Below are positions 9,355 through 18,099 of a stretch of DNA of 64,000 bases, in pieces; position 1 is the first letter of the stretch; each line of letters opens with the position of its first letter. The stretch spans positions 62,001 through 126,000 of the forward strand of contig NZ_LXYR01000007.1 in the NCBI RefSeq assembly GCF_001650195.1. Reading direction: 5' to 3'. Position numbers and translations under genes: made by a program. This DNA comes from Phormidesmis priestleyi BC1401. GTDB lineage: Bacteria > Cyanobacteriota > Cyanobacteriia > Leptolyngbyales > Leptolyngbyaceae. The notes below the pieces were generated by a model. That model was not told where the DNA came from. It worked only from the letters and a program-made list of their open reading frames with translations, and did not search any database.

Positions 9355-9726
9355 ATGTCAAAAACTCATCAGGAATGCTTGCGTGTTCTGGAAGTCATTC
9401 GCTGGCAAGGCAAACCTCGGTGTCCGTATTGCGATTCAACAAGTGCCTCAGCCTTTAAATCAGAACAAAGGTATCACTGCAACACTTGTTTTACTTCATA
9501 CAGCGTTACGGTTGGAACACTTTTTCACCAGACTCATGTAGATTTACATAAGTGGTTTCATGCACTTGAATTAGTGTTGAAAGCGTCTAGGGCAGTCAGT
9601 GTCCGTCAACTTGCTCAAGAAGTCGGAGTGAGCAAAAATACGGCTTCGTACATGATTGCCCGAATTCGTAAAGCCGTAGAGGAGGAGTCAGAACTACTAC
9701 AAGAACTAGTGAGATTGCTAGATTAA
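9355..9726 (+). CDS. IS1595-like zinc-ribbon/HTH protein without transposase domain
   Basis: A 123-residue protein. Residues 19-60 form a zinc ribbon (CPYC ... CNTC) followed by TSYSVTVGTLFH and HKWFHALELVLKASRAVSVRQLA. The C-terminal part is a helix-turn-helix (LAQEVGVSKNTASYMIARIRKA). This is the N-terminal architecture of IS1595-family (ISXO2-like) transposases, but the gene stops before the DDE catalytic domain. No remnant of that domain is visible in the 60 bp that follow, and I see no terminal inverted repeats. It may be a truncated transposase or a domesticated DNA-binding regulator. The next gene, on the same strand 61 bp downstream, is an unknown two-TM protein. Intact motifs favour a working protein. 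Confidence 0.65.
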   Translation: MSKTHQECLRVLEVIRWQGKPRCPYCDSTSASAFKSEQRYHCNTCFTSYSVTVGTLFHQTHVDLHKWFHALELVLKASRAVSVRQLAQEVGVSKNTASYMIARIRKAVEEESELLQELVRLLD

Positions 9727-9787
9727 CGGGTTCATTTTCTTTTCAATCAGTAAACGTTAATTCATCGAATGAGTTGGAGATTAGTTA

Positions 9788-10573
9788 ATGCAAGCTCAAA
9801 ACAGAGTGCCTTTCCAAGTTCGTAAAGATCATGCCGTATTTACAGCCTTCTTTCTGATCTTTCTTGCTTTGCTTTTATCGCGAGTGATGCCGTTGCTTGT
9901 CCCTCAAGAAAAACCAATTTTAGAACTTGTAGTAGGTGGTTTTTTTCTTACGTTTTCTTACAGCATGGTGAATGCTTTAGTTGGGGGAGCAATTGATTTT
10001 GCTGCGGAAGAGAAACAGCGGGATTTCCTAGACAAGCAATCTCCTGATAGCATTCACACATTACAAGAGTTAGAATACTATTCTGTAATTCCGCCGGAGC
10101 ATAGAAAGCAAGCTGGTAAGTTACTGAGCGTTCAGACTCAGACCCTTGAAGATATTGAACAAGACTCGCGCGTTAGAGATACGATCGTCTGCGGGTTAGC
10201 AAATGAGTACGTACTGAAAAGAATCGCTGTGAAGGCATGTGCTGTAGCTTTAAGGAAAGAAGATGATCGAGCGTACCTCGAAACTGATCTCAGATTTGCA
10301 CGTTTTCGACAGGATATATACATCTACCTTCGTGCTTGGCTAATTATGAGTATCAAGTATAAAAGGGAGATGTCGATCGACTTAATTCAGCAAGGGTTTC
10401 CTGATGAGAATTCACCTGATAAGTATGCTTACATCAGAGCAATTCGATATATTCGAGAAAAGTCGATCAATAAGCTGCGAGTAGAAGAGTGCTTGAAAGC
10501 AGAACACATAGAATCAGCAAAAGTAATACTCAGGCAAGAGCTAGATAAATTAATCGAGACCTTGCACAAATAG
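9788..10573 (+). CDS. Unknown two-TM protein with cytoplasmic helical domain
   Basis: I do not recognise this 261-residue protein. Two hydrophobic segments lie at about residues 15-36 and 43-67, followed by roughly 190 charged, helix-prone residues (for example TLQELEYYSVIPPEHRKQAG). That arrangement suggests a membrane-anchored protein with a cytosolic effector or sensor domain. GGAG about 11 nt before the ATG is a plausible ribosome binding site. The gene reads more AT-rich than the flanking housekeeping genes. It follows the zinc-ribbon/HTH gene closely on the same strand and faces a small unknown gene at 10607-10873. A two-gene regulator/membrane module is inference. Confidence 0.6.
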   Translation: MQAQNRVPFQVRKDHAVFTAFFLIFLALLLSRVMPLLVPQEKPILELVVGGFFLTFSYSMVNALVGGAIDFAAEEKQRDFLDKQSPDSIHTLQELEYYSVIPPEHRKQAGKLLSVQTQTLEDIEQDSRVRDTIVCGLANEYVLKRIAVKACAVALRKEDDRAYLETDLRFARFRQDIYIYLRAWLIMSIKYKREMSIDLIQQGFPDENSPDKYAYIRAIRYIREKSINKLRVEECLKAEHIESAKVILRQELDKLIETLHK

Positions 10574-10606
10574 TTGCAACTAAATTTTCAAGCACTCATA
10601 CTAACT

Positions 10607-10873
10607 CTAGAAATCGTCCATTTCATCAAGTTCTTCAGGCGTAATTGGCATTCCTTTTGCTCTTAGGTTTTGGACTAATGTGTGGTATCTGATCTGTTGA
10701 GCAGCCTCTGCAAGAACCTGCTCATTTTGCAAAGTCCGATCGATCTTCTCTTCTGCATCTTTAATATCTGAACTGTTATTGGGAGATGAATTCATCAGAA
10801 GCTCCTTTAGAACTATCTGAGCTTTTCCCAGAACGCTCTCTATAAGTACCCGCGTCCTCGCTGCCTCACTCAT
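10607..10873 (-). CDS. Small hypothetical protein, 88 residues
   Basis: A predominantly helical, acidic protein with no recognised motif. It ends with PITPEELDEMDDF. Residues 38-70 (DIKDAEEKIDRTLQNEQ and beyond) look like a coiled coil. It converges with the two-TM gene, with 33 bp between their stops. GATCGCTCCTCAC before the start, read on the minus strand, gives GAGG about 6 nt upstream of the ATG, which supports translation. Possible roles include a small partner of the neighbouring membrane protein, but nothing shows it directly. Confidence 0.45.
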   Translation of the reverse strand: MSEAARTRVLIESVLGKAQIVLKELLMNSSPNNSSDIKDAEEKIDRTLQNEQVLAEAAQQIRYHTLVQNLRAKGMPITPEELDEMDDF

Positions 10874-11232
10874 CGATCGCTCCTCACAAAATAGAATGCG
10901 CGATCGAAGTTTACGTGTTTGTTCGGGTACAATCTATACCGCAATCTGGGACAAACTCAGTACACTTAATCTACAGTATCTTTGTACTATACAGTTTGTC
11001 AACCTGAGTTCTGTAAAGGTTTTTTGGGGGCGATCGGGTTCTTGTAGAGTGTTGCAAACCCTCAACTCCCACCGTCAAAGGGTTACAGATTCAGCAGATC
11101 AACTCACGTTCTCACCCAGTCTGAAAAGGGTTGATAAATCACATCTAATCGGGCGATTTTCCGGTAATCTACGATCGAGGGTGGAGGTGATTACAGACGC
11201 TCTCCTTAGTGGTCAAATTGGATATCAAACTC
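10874..11232. other. Intergenic region upstream of the SpoIID-like gene
   Basis: About 360 bp with no convincing gene. The first part is AT-rich, with imperfect dyads around 10970-11005 (TACAGTATCTTTGTACTATACAGT). A reading frame crossing this region from 10896 into the next gene in another phase has no family features. Promoters for the flanking divergent genes are expected here. Confidence 0.4.
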
Positions 11233-12267
11233 ATGGCAGGACAGCACATTCTCAAGTGGTTTCAGCAGCGTCCCTGGCTGTTATTGCCGCTATTGGGAGT
11301 CATTCCACTGGCGGGGCTGGCGCTTAATCAGCTTACAGAACAGCCTAAACCTCAAGTGAGTCCGGTTGTGCTGTCTCCGATCGCGTCGGTTCCGATTCCT
11401 GCCTCGTCTAAGTCTCCTCAACCCAAATCTTCGACTTCACCGAAACCAACGGCAGGTCTGATTCCGGTAAATCCAGCAACGTTTACAAAAGAGCAATCTG
11501 CCATTAATGCACAGGCAAAGGCGGCATTTGCGGCATCTACAGCGACAGTAGATTCATTTATTGAGATGCATGTGGGAATCGCGATCGGAGTGAGCAGTGC
11601 CTCGATCGGTTCGTCTACGGGGGCTGATATGACCGATGAGAAGGGGCGTTCTCTGCACTCGCTCGCGGCAGGAGCGGCATATCCAGCACAAGCCGGGACT
11701 CTAGGCGCATGGCAGATTCCGGCACTGGTTTGGGTGGAACCTGCGGCAGGAGGCGTGCTGTATTTGGGTGATAAACCTTATCGCGGTAAGTTTTTGCTGG
11801 CTTCGCAACAGGGGCGAATTTGGGTCGTAAACTATATCGACTTGCGGCACTATCTCTCTAGCGTAGTTGGCAGTGAGGTGTCTCCTAATTGGCACATGAA
11901 TGCGCTTAAAGCTCAAGCGGTGGCGGCTCGATCGTATGCGTTGACCTATTATTTCAAACCTGCAAACGCACTCTATCAAATGGGAGCCGATGAATATTAT
12001 CAGGTTTATAGCGGCATTTCGAGAGAAGCCGATCGGACTCAGCAAGCAGTGGATGCGACAGCAGGAGAGTTTGTGAGCTATCGCGGCGGCATTGTAGAAT
12101 CGCTTTATGCAGCCTCCGACGATATCGTGGCGGAAGCATTTCAGGGAAAGGGGATGAGCCAGTTAGGGGCGTTGAATTTAGCAGAACACGGCTATTCTTA
12201 TCATCAAATTTTGGCGAATTACTATCCCAAAACAGGCGTTGCGAGAATTGAGCAAGATCACGAGTAG
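11233..12267 (+). CDS. SpoIID/LytB-domain protein, probable envelope protein
   Basis: About 344 residues from the ATG at 11233; an in-frame GTG at 11209 would add 8. An N-terminal hydrophobic anchor (RPWLLLPLLGVIPLAGLAL) is followed by a Pro/Ser/Lys-rich linker at about residues 40-85. Then comes a SpoIID-like domain with RGKFLLASQQGRIWVVNYIDL, HYLSSVVGSEV, HMNALKAQAVAARSYAL and the closing FQGKGMSQLGALNLAEHGYS. Family members bind or cleave denuded peptidoglycan glycan strands; in cyanobacteria the exact role is not established. Topology implies a periplasmic location. Confidence 0.8.
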   Translation: MAGQHILKWFQQRPWLLLPLLGVIPLAGLALNQLTEQPKPQVSPVVLSPIASVPIPASSKSPQPKSSTSPKPTAGLIPVNPATFTKEQSAINAQAKAAFAASTATVDSFIEMHVGIAIGVSSASIGSSTGADMTDEKGRSLHSLAAGAAYPAQAGTLGAWQIPALVWVEPAAGGVLYLGDKPYRGKFLLASQQGRIWVVNYIDLRHYLSSVVGSEVSPNWHMNALKAQAVAARSYALTYYFKPANALYQMGADEYYQVYSGISREADRTQQAVDATAGEFVSYRGGIVESLYAASDDIVAEAFQGKGMSQLGALNLAEHGYSYHQILANYYPKTGVARIEQDHE

Positions 12268-12466
12268 TGATGTTTCGTATGAGTCAGAACCACACGATGA
12301 GACAGCCTATTTTCTTTTTAGTGAAGCGAATCGGGCAAAACTGTTGGGCACGATCGAGCGGTCAGAAAATCCCAATAGTCTAGTAGTGATCACTCTAGAA
12401 GAGTGGAATAAGAAATATTGTCCTTCAGAAGAAGGCATTTCAACAATTCAAACATCGAACTGTTAG
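12239..12466 (+). pseudogene. Phd/YefM-type antitoxin remnant
   Basis: A 75-codon frame with only a TTG start, overlapping the 3' end of the SpoIID-like gene by 29 bp. Its middle, DETAYFLFSEANRAKLLGTIE, resembles the C-terminal third of YefM-type antitoxins (ETAYLLRSPANARRLM in E. coli YefM, from memory). The N-terminal DNA-binding fold typical of Phd/YefM is absent. No toxin gene follows. I read it as a decayed antitoxin, though a real short protein is possible. Confidence 0.4.
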
Positions 12467-12585
12467 AACTGAAATTAACTCAGTAACCGAACTGATAAAA
12501 GCACGATTCGTTAAGAAATTTTGTGAGTTCACTGGATTCTGAGGAAGAAGTGCGGACTTGGCTCGATCGACGACACTAATATTCA

Positions 12586-13458
12586 ATGAGTAACGAAGTT
12601 AAGGCTTACCTTTGGGGCTTTTTAGGAATCATCGGATTCGGTTTAACATTGCCCGCTACAAAAGCAGCAATTCCTTTATTTGGGATCGTTGCAGTTGGCA
12701 TTGGTCGTGCTGTTGTTTCTGGTATTTTAGGATTATCTCTACTGTGGATCACAAAGAGTAAAATACCTACTTTTAAGCAGATTCAAAGATTGAGCATCGT
12801 AGCATTAGGCGTTGTTTTTGGCTTTCCGCTTTTTAGCGCCTACGCAATGAATTATGTTCCTGCATCTCATGGCGCGATCGTAACGGGTCTTCTACCATTA
12901 TTCACAGCGTTATTTGCTGTAATCTTAGCAAACGAGAAGCCAACCGCTAGATTTTGGGCATCTGCTGTTGTGGGAAGTGCCACGATCGTGATCTATTCTA
13001 TCTACGTGAGTGGTGGAATTCTTCACGTTGCTGATATCGCATTGCTATTCGCTGTGATTAGTGCAGCGTTAGGCTATGCAGAAGGAGCGAGATTAGCCAA
13101 AGAACTCGGAAGTTGGCGAGTTGTCTGCTATGCGTTGGTGCTGTCGTTGCCAATTTCAATTCCAATATTTTGTGTTTCAGTGCAGATAAACCCTCAGCAC
13201 AACGTAATTTCTGCGTGGATTGGATTCGCTTACGTGAGCGTTATTAGTATGCTTCTCGCCTTCTTTGCCTGGTATCGTGGATTAGAGCTAGGCGGTATTG
13301 CAAAAGTTGGACAACTGCAATTACTTCAACCCTTTATTACAATTTTTGCGTCTGCTGTTTTGTTTTCAGAAAAGCTTTCTCCTGATATGTTCTTGGTGTT
13401 AGCGATCGTGTTAGCGTCCGTATATCTAGGCAAAAGATCAAGGGTTCTAAAAATTTAG
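12586..13458 (+). CDS. DMT-superfamily (EamA) transporter
   Basis: A 290-residue integral membrane protein of about ten hydrophobic segments arranged as two EamA repeats. The first repeat includes GLTLPATKAAIPLFGIVAVG and the second ends FITIFASAVLFSEKLSPDMF. Members of this family export metabolites or amino acids; the substrate is not predictable here. It is followed 5 bp later by a DinB-like gene and then ybaK, so the three may be co-transcribed. Confidence 0.85.
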   Translation: MSNEVKAYLWGFLGIIGFGLTLPATKAAIPLFGIVAVGIGRAVVSGILGLSLLWITKSKIPTFKQIQRLSIVALGVVFGFPLFSAYAMNYVPASHGAIVTGLLPLFTALFAVILANEKPTARFWASAVVGSATIVIYSIYVSGGILHVADIALLFAVISAALGYAEGARLAKELGSWRVVCYALVLSLPISIPIFCVSVQINPQHNVISAWIGFAYVSVISMLLAFFAWYRGLELGGIAKVGQLQLLQPFITIFASAVLFSEKLSPDMFLVLAIVLASVYLGKRSRVLKI

Positions 13459-13475
13459 CGTTTATGCGAGGCGTA

Positions 13476-13979
13476 ATGGATAATCCAAGTTATTACAAAA
13501 CGATGGCAGACTATAACCATTGGATGAATCAAAACCTCTATACCGTCTGTTCTAAAATCTCAGACATCAAACGTCGAGAGGACTTAGGCGCGTTTTTTAA
13601 GTCTATTCACGGGACGTTAAATCATATTTTGGTGGGCGATCGGCTCTGGCTAGGACGTTTTACTAAGCAGCCCTTTCTCGCAAAATTAGATCAAGAAATC
13701 TACTCAGACTTTGACGAGCTTCGTCGAGAACGGGAACTCACTGACCAGCAAATTATAGAGTGGTGCGATACCGTGTCTTCTGAGTGGCTCAATCACCCGT
13801 TTACTTACACCAGAACTACTAGCCCGATCGCACAAACTCGACCTGGATGGCTGCTGGTAACGCATTTTTTCAATCATCAAACTCATCATCGTGGTCAGAT
13901 AGCAACGCTGCTGAACCAGTTAGGATACGATTTAGGAGTGACTGATTTGCCTTATCTACCGAGTTTAGAGACGCAGTGA
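13476..13979 (+). CDS. DinB-family metal-binding hydrolase-like protein
   Basis: About 167 residues from the ATG at 13476 (another ATG at 13464 would add four). DinB/YfiT family features are visible: YNHWMNQ at the start, a metal-ligand His in GTLNHILVGDRLWL and a late HQTHHRGQ segment supplying two more. Such four-helix proteins act in thiol- or DNA-damage-related chemistry, but the substrate is unknown. Its TGA stop overlaps the GTG start of the next gene. Confidence 0.8.
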   Translation: MDNPSYYKTMADYNHWMNQNLYTVCSKISDIKRREDLGAFFKSIHGTLNHILVGDRLWLGRFTKQPFLAKLDQEIYSDFDELRRERELTDQQIIEWCDTVSSEWLNHPFTYTRTTSPIAQTRPGWLLVTHFFNHQTHHRGQIATLLNQLGYDLGVTDLPYLPSLETQ

Positions 13980-14452
13980 AAACGAATGCTGTGCGCGTTT
14001 TAGACAATCTGGGTATTGCCTATGAGTTGCGCGACTATGACATTAACCCCGATGATTTAGCGGCTGAAACCGTCGCGGCTAAAATCGGATTTCCGCCAGA
14101 GCAAGTGTTTAAAACGCTGGTGGTACGGGGCGATCGCACAGGCATTCTGTTAGCGGTGATTCCGGGAAACACTCAGCTAGATCTGAAAGCACTTGCCCAG
14201 GTGTCGGGCGATCGTAAAGTAGAGACAGTTTCTCTCAAAGAAGTTCAGCCGCTAACAGGCTACATTCGCGGCGGGGTCACGGCTCTGGCGTGCAAAAAAG
14301 ACTATCCTATTTTTGTCGATGAGTTGATCGAGATCTTTGAGGTCATCTCGATCTCTGCGGGAGTGCGCGGAACGCAAATCTTGCTGGCTCCTGCGGATTA
14401 TCTTCGAGCCGTCAAAGGAACCGTGGGCATGATTTCACAGGACAAACCTTAG
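13976..14452 (+). CDS. ybaK: Cys-tRNA(Pro)/Cys-tRNA(Cys) deacylase YbaK
   Basis: A 158-residue editing enzyme that hydrolyses mischarged Cys-tRNA(Pro). The GTG start at 13976 overlaps the preceding stop (GTGA). Family features include FPPEQVFKTLVVRGD with its conserved lysine, LAVIPGNTQLDLKALA and the glycine-rich TGYIRGGVTALACKK. The gene converges with rdgB, their 3' ends overlapping by 4 bp. Confidence 0.9.
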   Translation: MKTNAVRVLDNLGIAYELRDYDINPDDLAAETVAAKIGFPPEQVFKTLVVRGDRTGILLAVIPGNTQLDLKALAQVSGDRKVETVSLKEVQPLTGYIRGGVTALACKKDYPIFVDELIEIFEVISISAGVRGTQILLAPADYLRAVKGTVGMISQDKP

Positions 14453-15024
14453 AATTCAAGTGTTTTTAGCTGGGGCAGCAGTTCCGCAAAGGCGCGTCCT
14501 CGATGGCTGATGTCATGCTTGATGTCAGGCGACATTTCTGCAAAGGTCATCCCCTGCGCTGGCACATAAAAAATCGGATCGTAGCCAAACCCTTTTGACC
14601 CGCGAGGAGCCGTGAGAATCTCACCAGGACAAATGCCCTGAGTCTGAAGCACGATCGTCCCATCCGGTCGCGCCAGAGCGATCGCGCACACAAACCGAGC
14701 TTGACGATTTGGATTGTCTCCCAATTCGCGCAGCAATCGGGAAATGCGATCGTCATCGGTCTTGCCATATCGAGCCGAAAACAACCCTGGTGCGCCATCC
14801 AAAGCAGCGACTTCTAGACCAGAATCATCGGCGATCGACCAATGACCCAATGCTTTAGCAACCTGTGACGCTTTCAGTCCAGCATTTTCGAGAAAAGTCG
14901 TTCCGGTTTCCTCAATATCTAACGTGTCTGGCTTGAGGGTCAACTCCCAAACCGGGTCGGTGAGATATGCCTGCATTTCGTGCAGTTTGCCAGGATTTCC
15001 GGTGGCGACAATGAGTTTAGGCAT
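14449..15024 (-). CDS. rdgB: Non-canonical purine NTP pyrophosphatase RdgB/HAM1
   Basis: This enzyme removes dITP and XTP from the nucleotide pool. The conserved start PKLIVATGNPGKLHEM, the DDSGLEVAALDGAPGLFSARY loop and SKGFGYDPIFYVP are all present. I place the start at the ATG at 15024 because the family begins with this strand; a longer frame upstream overlaps the GDSL gene. The start codon and the stop of the upstream gene share 8 nt, which suggests translational coupling. Confidence 0.92.
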   Translation of the reverse strand: MPKLIVATGNPGKLHEMQAYLTDPVWELTLKPDTLDIEETGTTFLENAGLKASQVAKALGHWSIADDSGLEVAALDGAPGLFSARYGKTDDDRISRLLRELGDNPNRQARFVCAIALARPDGTIVLQTQGICPGEILTAPRGSKGFGYDPIFYVPAQGMTFAEMSPDIKHDISHRGRAFAELLPQLKTLEF

Positions 15025-15736
15025 GAGTTGTAACCAGTTCTGTGACTCCAATCCACTGCTGGAGCGCTTCCCAGTTCAAAATGTCTTGCAGCAGGGTCTG
15101 ATAGCCCGATACATTGGGGTGCAGCCCATCTTCGGTTAGCTGAGTTTGACACCAGGTAATGCCGCGAGACATCCACAGATCAAAGAGGTCTAGATAGGGG
15201 ATTTGTCGCTCATAGCAGGCGATGCGCGTGGCTTCTTTATAGCGGTGCTGGTCGGCGTGGTTGTAGTAGAGACAGTCAAGAAAGGGCATTTTAGTCTCGT
15301 CTACGGGCACTGCGCCCACAAACAAGACGGGGCAGAGGCGACGGGCACGATCGAGCAGGTCTGCAATGCCCACCTGAAAACCCTCAAACTCGGTGAAATT
15401 TTTGCCGTCCAATCGGGCAAGTCTAGGAGAATCGTTGGTTCCTACAGAGAGAATAATCAGATCGGGGACTTTGTTTCGCAACTCACCGCGATGCCGAAAT
15501 TCGTCTTCTAGCCGTCTGGCGACCTGTCGTACCCCATCTCCGCGCACTCCCAGGTTATAGAGAGCGTGATTAGCGTTACCAGGGGTCATCCACTGCCGCC
15601 GCAGACGCTCGACCCAACCGCCTCCGATCGGATCACCAAAACCATAAATTAGACTGTCTCCAAGGGCGAGCAGTCTCAATGAGGGCTGATTTACTTGAAA
15701 TTCATTCAGTTGAGATGAGGAAGCGATTGTTTGCAT
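15017..15736 (-). CDS. GDSL-type esterase/lipase (SGNH hydrolase)
   Basis: A 239-residue SGNH hydrolase. Block I is LALGDSLIYGFGD with the nucleophile serine near residue 28; block III is SVGTNDSPR; block V is DGLHPNVSGY with the catalytic Asp and His. No signal peptide is evident, so a cytoplasmic esterase or acyl-hydrolase is likely. Its 3' end overlaps rdgB by 8 nt on the same strand. Confidence 0.85.
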   Translation of the reverse strand: MQTIASSSQLNEFQVNQPSLRLLALGDSLIYGFGDPIGGGWVERLRRQWMTPGNANHALYNLGVRGDGVRQVARRLEDEFRHRGELRNKVPDLIILSVGTNDSPRLARLDGKNFTEFEGFQVGIADLLDRARRLCPVLFVGAVPVDETKMPFLDCLYYNHADQHRYKEATRIACYERQIPYLDLFDLWMSRGITWCQTQLTEDGLHPNVSGYQTLLQDILNWEALQQWIGVTELVTTHA

Positions 15737-15915
15737 GAAGGCGGGCGATCGGGGTCAGGTCTGCGCTATTAATAGAGTATGCTTCTTGAGAATCTACCAC
15801 TATGGAAGAAGATTTTCAAATCTTCACACTCCTTGGGTGAACCTATATTGTCTCATAGGCATATAGAGCCTGGTAGCTCTTGTTTTCTGCGAACTATTCA
15901 CCAAATGCAATCCCT

Positions 15916-16161
15916 ATGGCAAAGTCTGGCTCTCTTCATAAGCGCCCCGTGTTTGATACGACTCAGCTAATGCGTCGAGCAGATGAACTAATCTCGGCAG
16001 CGTCTAACCGTTATCGCATTACGGTTCAGGTGGCAAATCGTGCTAAACGGCGGCGTTTTGAAGATTTTGATAGTGGGGACGACCCCATGATGAAGCCTGT
16101 AATGCGGGCGATCGTTGAGATGTCTGATGAGCTAACTCAACCAGAAATCATCGGCGAGTAG
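15916..16161 (+). CDS. rpoZ: RNA polymerase omega subunit
   Basis: An 81-residue subunit that helps RNA polymerase assembly. The ATG at 15916 is preferred over an upstream in-frame ATG at 15880 because the family starts close to the segment [40 protein letters not shown] follows, as in cyanobacterial omega. The acidic C-terminal tail is typical. The gene is divergent from the GDSL gene. Confidence 0.9.
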   Translation: MAKSGSLHKRPVFDTTQLMRRADELISAASNRYRITVQVANRAKRRRFEDFDSGDDPMMKPVMRAIVEMSDELTQPEIIGE

Positions 16162-16247
16162 CTTAATTTCTGAATCGATTAGAGTGGGGTAGAGGCGAAC
16201 CTCAAACGCTTCCGCCCTATTCTTCTATTGAATGACTTTAAGAAAGG

Positions 16248-17051
16248 TTATTGATCAGGAACCTTAAAGAAAATCTCGTAGGGCGAGGCAAACCACTTGA
16301 GAAACCCTGGTGGCAAAGGAGGCTTTGCACCCGGTTTTAGAGGGAGATACTGAGAGCGATAGGCATCTAGAGCCTGTATCTTTTTATCTCGTGTGCCAGC
16401 GATCGCAAGGCGATACACATTCTCGATTTCTGCTGCCTTGAAGTCGATCTGCTGCGGTCGCCAGTTTGCCCAAACGGGATATTGAATTAGCTCTAGCGCT
16501 TGCTGAGATTGAAGAATCGCCGATCGCACCAGAGCATAGGTCTCTTGATGATCGGGATGGATCTCTTTACGGTAAGTCACATACACTTCTTGGGCGTGGG
16601 TCATCTTGAGCAATTCAACCAACTGCTCGACTACTTGCTGACGCTTTGCTTCGGGTAGGGCGGGTAAGCTGCCATCGGGTAAATCGAGAAAGTGGATCTC
16701 TGAGGACTGAACGCCTAGCGTGTTCAAAGCGGCTAGGGCTTCATGTTTGCGAATTTCAACCAGTTCTGCGATCGTCTTAATGCGCTCGTGATTAAACTGT
16801 GAGTCTTGCCCATCGGTCATAAACACGACCCAAACCGGGACTCCTTGCTGACGCTTTAATGCGATCATGCCACCGCATCCTAAAGTTTCATCATCTGGAT
16901 GAGGAGCGAACACGATCGCAGGCTTTTGGTTTGAGAGCATGGGCTGACTCTTGAGGTGCAAAATCCAACATCTCAGCACTTTTGCGCGAAGATTTTGCTT
17001 TCTCCAAGCGAGGGCAGACCTCACCTTCTGGTAAAACTTGACTAAGATCAT
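16248..17051 (-). CDS. PIG-L family deacetylase
   Basis: A 267-residue protein of the LmbE/PIG-L family, zinc-dependent N-deacetylases that act on GlcNAc-type sugars. The metal motif is APHPDDETLGCGG at about residues 49-61, and a later YRKEIHPDHQETY supplies the distal histidine. It lies directly downstream of a GT2 glycosyltransferase on the same strand (34 bp), so both may serve cell-surface polysaccharide or glycolipid synthesis. Confidence 0.87.
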   Translation of the reverse strand: MILVKFYQKVRSALAWRKQNLRAKVLRCWILHLKSQPMLSNQKPAIVFAPHPDDETLGCGGMIALKRQQGVPVWVVFMTDGQDSQFNHERIKTIAELVEIRKHEALAALNTLGVQSSEIHFLDLPDGSLPALPEAKRQQVVEQLVELLKMTHAQEVYVTYRKEIHPDHQETYALVRSAILQSQQALELIQYPVWANWRPQQIDFKAAEIENVYRLAIAGTRDKKIQALDAYRSQYLPLKPGAKPPLPPGFLKWFASPYEIFFKVPDQ

Positions 17052-17085
17052 GATATTTTTAACTCGACAGGAGTAGACGATCGCA

Positions 17086-18099
17086 TCAACGACTCAGCAG
17101 CGCTCGCAGCTCAGTCACGATCAGGTCATCTTGAGAGACTTGCATCCGATTAGCACGCTGTTTTCTAGCGCTTGTAAGCAGATCTTGAGCGATCGTGGGT
17201 GAAAGCACTCGCATGAGCAGGAGCTTGAAGAGCAACCCTAAAGTCTTTTTCTGGAGGAGAATCTGGGGATGAAACTTAACGGCTGTTAACAACTTTTGGG
17301 TTGCTAGATTAACTCCATCCTTCTCCCTGCAACGACTGATATAAAGATGAGCTAAAAACTGATAGAGATTGGCGAGACTCTGCTTTTTGAGCGGTTTTAA
17401 GAATGAAGGAGCAGCCTGAAACGACTTCTCAATGACTTTGAGAGAATTTTGCTCCATGACTTCGACTTGTGAAGAGGCTGAGGTGGCAGACTGACGATAA
17501 AAAACTTGGGGCTTGTTCACGGCGACAAACTCCCAACGGGCGGCGAGACGCAGGTAGAGATCCCAGTCTTCACCGTGGGTTAGGCTTGGGTCAAACCCGT
17601 TGACTGACTCAAGCGCGTGCCGACGAATTAAAGGGTTGGAGCCGGGGCTGAGAAGAAAGTTTTTGGTCAGTAGTTTTGCGTAAACATCTCCTTCGGGCAA
17701 CGTCAGGTTGTCAACGTGAAAGGTTTTTCCTTGCTCGTCCATAAAGCAGGTTCTGCTGTAGGCGACTCCTGCTTGAGGGCACTGGGTTAAAGCAGCAAAC
17801 TGGCATTCAAGCTTATCAGGTGTCCATAAGTCATCTGCATCAATAAAGGTGATGAAGTTACCTGTGGCGTGCTGAAGACCTCGATTGCGAGCGATCGAGA
17901 CCCCTGCGTTTTCGTAGGAAAAAACGTTGAGACGAGCATCCCGGACTGTGTTTAACCGCTCTAATGTGCGATCGGTGGAGCCGTCATTGATGACAATTAG
18001 CTCAAAGTCTGAAAAGGTCTGCAACTGGAGTGACGCGATCGTCTCTAAAATGGTCCGCTCTGTATTATAAGCGGGAACAATAACGGATATAACTGGCAT
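17086..18099 (-). CDS. Family 2 glycosyltransferase
   Basis: A 337-residue GT-A enzyme. It starts with VISVIVPAYNTERTILETI, then ELIVINDGSTDRT and the metal-binding ITFIDADDLW, with LTHGEDWDLYLRLA further on. No TM segment is obvious. The C-terminal third is basic. Acceptor sugar unknown. Likely co-transcribed with the following PIG-L deacetylase. Confidence 0.88.
   Translation of the reverse strand: MPVISVIVPAYNTERTILETIASLQLQTFSDFELIVINDGSTDRTLERLNTVRDARLNVFSYENAGVSIARNRGLQHATGNFITFIDADDLWTPDKLECQFAALTQCPQAGVAYSRTCFMDEQGKTFHVDNLTLPEGDVYAKLLTKNFLLSPGSNPLIRRHALESVNGFDPSLTHGEDWDLYLRLAARWEFVAVNKPQVFYRQSATSASSQVEVMEQNSLKVIEKSFQAAPSFLKPLKKQSLANLYQFLAHLYISRCREKDGVNLATQKLLTAVKFHPQILLQKKTLGLLFKLLLMRVLSPTIAQDLLTSARKQRANRMQVSQDDLIVTELRALLSR

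Noticed and set aside
10896-11327. A 143-codon plus-strand frame before the SpoIID-like gene
   Set aside because: No family features, and it overlaps the SpoIID-like gene in another phase.
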